DNA of 64,000 nucleotides from Endozoicomonas sp. 8E (GTDB lineage Bacteria; Pseudomonadota; Gammaproteobacteria; Pseudomonadales; Endozoicomonadaceae): NCBI RefSeq assembly GCF_032883915.1, contig NZ_CP120717.1, positions 6,796,001 to 6,860,000 of the forward strand, read 5' to 3'. Shown piece by piece: positions 62,194 to 64,000 of this stretch (position 1 is its first letter; each line of letters starts with the position of its first letter). The notes under the pieces were generated by a model. It saw only the letters and a program-made list of their open reading frames with translations, ran no database searches and was not told where the DNA came from. The position numbers and the translations under genes were made by a program.

Positions 62194-64000
62194 TCATATC
62201 TCCCACTTCACACTGACAGAAAAGTTCCTTCCGGGCTGGGTATAACGGTTAAGGCCCTTATAGGTGTCGGAAAGACCCCGTACATCATCCCACTTCCAGT
62301 ATTTCTTGTCAGTAATATTGAAAATACCGGCAGTGAGGATCACGTCTTCAATAGGCCTGAAGTAAGCGGTCATATCAACAAGCCCATAGCCGGGTGTTGC
62401 GAACTGTTCGCCCCCTGCTTCACTCTCGTCTGAAGCAATATCGCTATTAGAGATATCGTCTTTATCTTTAGCGGCGACCAGAGTCCACATCACCTCCCCG
62501 CCCCAGTTGTCATCGGGTGAATCATAGGCCAGTCCAATAACAGCGGTGAGCGGAGCAATACTGTTTAAAGGATCGTCTTTAAATAATTCTCCCTTATCAT
62601 TGGAGAAAGTACCCTGACCTTTACTCCAGGCGACCGCTGCCTTAAAACTTGTTCCAATGGGCGCCCCTATGGCCTCATCCAGCCAGAGCTGGCCCTTGAA
62701 CTCAAGACCCTTGATGGTTGTGTCATCCAGATTCTGATATTGGTACTGAACATCTCTCCCAACTGTTCCAAGGGGAACCATTTCAATAAAGTCGTCATAC
62801 CGATTGTAAAATGCAGTGATTTCTGCACTTCCAAGTCGCCCGTTCGCTCTCAATCCTACTTCAATAGAGTCACTTTTCTCGGGCTCCAGATCGGGATTAG
62901 GCATAACATGAATGTTCATTGGGCCGACAGGTACGATCTCTTCAAAATACATCGCAAATAAATCAGGTGTGCCAAAGCCCTGGCTGTATTGTACAAACCC
63001 GGAAAATACGTCTGTGAACTTATAAACAGCGCCCAGTTTTCCAGACCAACTGTCGTATGATTTGTCTTTATACGCTTTCTTGTAATATTGATCCGTTTCA
63101 GTTTCGGGTGAAAAGCTGTCATAACGAATGCCCGGTGTCACGATCAGACGATCGTCCAGCAGGGTTATTTCATCCTGAAGATAGATACCCAAAGAATCAA
63201 CGGTCGCCAGTGGCGCATAACGACTAATGTCATTCTCTTCGCCAGCCGGATTCTTGACGTATGTGGTCTTGTTCAGGTTATTCTGCTCTTTTCTTTCCAA
63301 CTCCAGTCCATAGCTGATAAGGTGATCGGACGATTTGAAGTCGAGCCACCTGGTCATCTTCAGATCCAGCTGCCAGCTGGTTTCCTTGTAGATGTAATCC
63401 TTGTTTCTTCCCTGGGTTTCCCATTTCGAAGGGGCCCCGGCCTCTACCTGCATTTCATCATAGGTAATCTGATTGGTCTCGGTTTCCTGCCAGTTCAGAG
63501 ACCAATTAAGCGTATCAAAAACCGGTATGAAAGCTTCCCATTCATGGAACACGCCAAGGCGTTGGCGTTTTGTTAAGTCCTCTGCATCAAATTTGCTGTA
63601 AGGTGAAGAGTTTCCAGTGGGTTGTGCACCGACCATTGACAATAAATCGGTATCCGAGTGTAACTCCCGCCACTCGGCTGTCAGCCCCATACGATGATCG
63701 TCGTTCAATTGATACTGTAACTTGCCCAGTACGTTATTGATCCCGATATCCTTGGGGTCGGCTTCTCCCCTGGTCTCACCCTTCACATCGGCACCACCAT
63801 GAGTCCGGGTTTCTTTGGCATCGCGACGGGTATAAATCAGCAGGCTTTCCAGATCATCAGTGCGATTGGCAAACGTTGCCGTTTCAGTAAAGGCACTGTC
63901 AGCAGAAGAGTATCCCCCCTTCAGTGATGCGTAGGCGTCATCATCTTCGGGATTAAGAAAGTCTGCCGGGTCTTTGGTGACAAAAGCAACAACACCGCCG
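62194..64000 (-). CDS. TonB-dependent haem-type receptor (5' end outside window)
   Basis: At least 602 residues are present and the frame is still open at the window edge. The first visible residues, GGVVAFVTKDPADFL, belong to the plug domain of the haemoglobin/transferrin-type TonB receptor family (HutA, HmuR). The barrel shows ITLLDDRLIVTPGIRYDSFS, YKFTDVFSGFVQYSQGFGTP, LEPEKSDSIEVGLRANGRLG and the family C-terminal RNFSVSVKWEI. It imports haem iron or a related ligand across the outer membrane. The TonB box, signal peptide and any Fur site lie beyond 64000. Confidence 0.88.
   Translation of the reverse strand, partial: GGVVAFVTKDPADFLNPEDDDAYASLKGGYSSADSAFTETATFANRTDDLESLLIYTRRDAKETRTHGGADVKGETRGEADPKDIGINNVLGKLQYQLNDDHRMGLTAEWRELHSDTDLLSMVGAQPTGNSSPYSKFDAEDLTKRQRLGVFHEWEAFIPVFDTLNWSLNWQETETNQITYDEMQVEAGAPSKWETQGRNKDYIYKETSWQLDLKMTRWLDFKSSDHLISYGLELERKEQNNLNKTTYVKNPAGEENDISRYAPLATVDSLGIYLQDEITLLDDRLIVTPGIRYDSFSPETETDQYYKKAYKDKSYDSWSGKLGAVYKFTDVFSGFVQYSQGFGTPDLFAMYFEEIVPVGPMNIHVMPNPDLEPEKSDSIEVGLRANGRLGSAEITAFYNRYDDFIEMVPLGTVGRDVQYQYQNLDDTTIKGLEFKGQLWLDEAIGAPIGTSFKAAVAWSKGQGTFSNDKGELFKDDPLNSIAPLTAVIGLAYDSPDDNWGGEVMWTLVAAKDKDDISNSDIASDESEAGGEQFATPGYGLVDMTAYFRPIEDVILTAGIFNITDKKYWKWDDVRGLSDTYKGLNRYTQPGRNFSVSVKWEI

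Overview
The window reads as the chromosome of a marine gammaproteobacterium. It carries typical gammaproteobacterial housekeeping genes (adenosine deaminase, D-lactate dehydrogenase, catalase-peroxidase, acetyl-CoA synthetase, YciH, DUF2333) next to a complete aerobactin system. It also carries many small mobile elements and several proteins of eukaryotic flavour: coiled-coil arrays, C2H2-like zinc fingers, a J-domain and a DNase I-fold protein. That mixture fits an animal-associated Oceanospirillales/Endozoicomonas-like bacterium. The assignment is an inference; no rRNA or other taxonomic marker is present.

Layout. 0.1-1.8 kb: an exported SurE-like phosphatase and a lipoprotein. 1.9-16.1 kb: nine tandem paralogous coiled-coil genes on the minus strand, each with the same leader and ribosome-binding site; this is the most unusual block. 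16.4-22.2 kb: add, ldhA, a secreted unknown, a decayed second ldhA copy interrupted by a palindromic repeat element, and cidA/lrgB-like genes. 22.2-42.6 kb: an iron-acquisition island. It holds iutA, fhuCDB-like transporter genes, an MFS exporter candidate, and iucABCD for aerobactin synthesis. The island is split by katG, MITE-like repeats, a group II intron fragment, a HigBA toxin-antitoxin pair, two attC-like sites with a cassette gene, and an IS91-type transposase remnant. The Fur-box promoter is duplicated on both sides of this insert, which indicates that the MFS gene and iucABCD were once divergent neighbours.

42.6-47.1 kb: a secreted unknown, an Asp/Glu-racemase-like protein with an altered active site, and an endonuclease/exonuclease/phosphatase-fold protein. 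47.6-49.5 kb: acs. 49.6-51.5 kb: an IS605-type element with divergent tnpB and tnpA. 51.6-56 kb: YaiI, an NSS transporter, YciH, a J-domain gene broken by an in-frame stop, and DUF2333. 56-58.7 kb: a MITE, a CAT-anticodon tRNA, a lipoprotein, a RelBE/StbDE-type pair and an orphan antitoxin. 59-61.5 kb: a protein with 14 zinc-finger-like repeats. 61.5-64 kb: an HxlR regulator, a truncated SnoaL-like remnant, and the 3' part of a haem-type TonB receptor that runs off the window.

Functionally, IucABCD makes aerobactin from lysine, acetyl-CoA and citrate; the MFS protein may export it; IutA and FhuCDB-like proteins take it back up. Four Fur-box-like sites mark these units. The repeat-rich intergenic DNA, shared repeat families and several pseudogenes show that the region is being actively rearranged.
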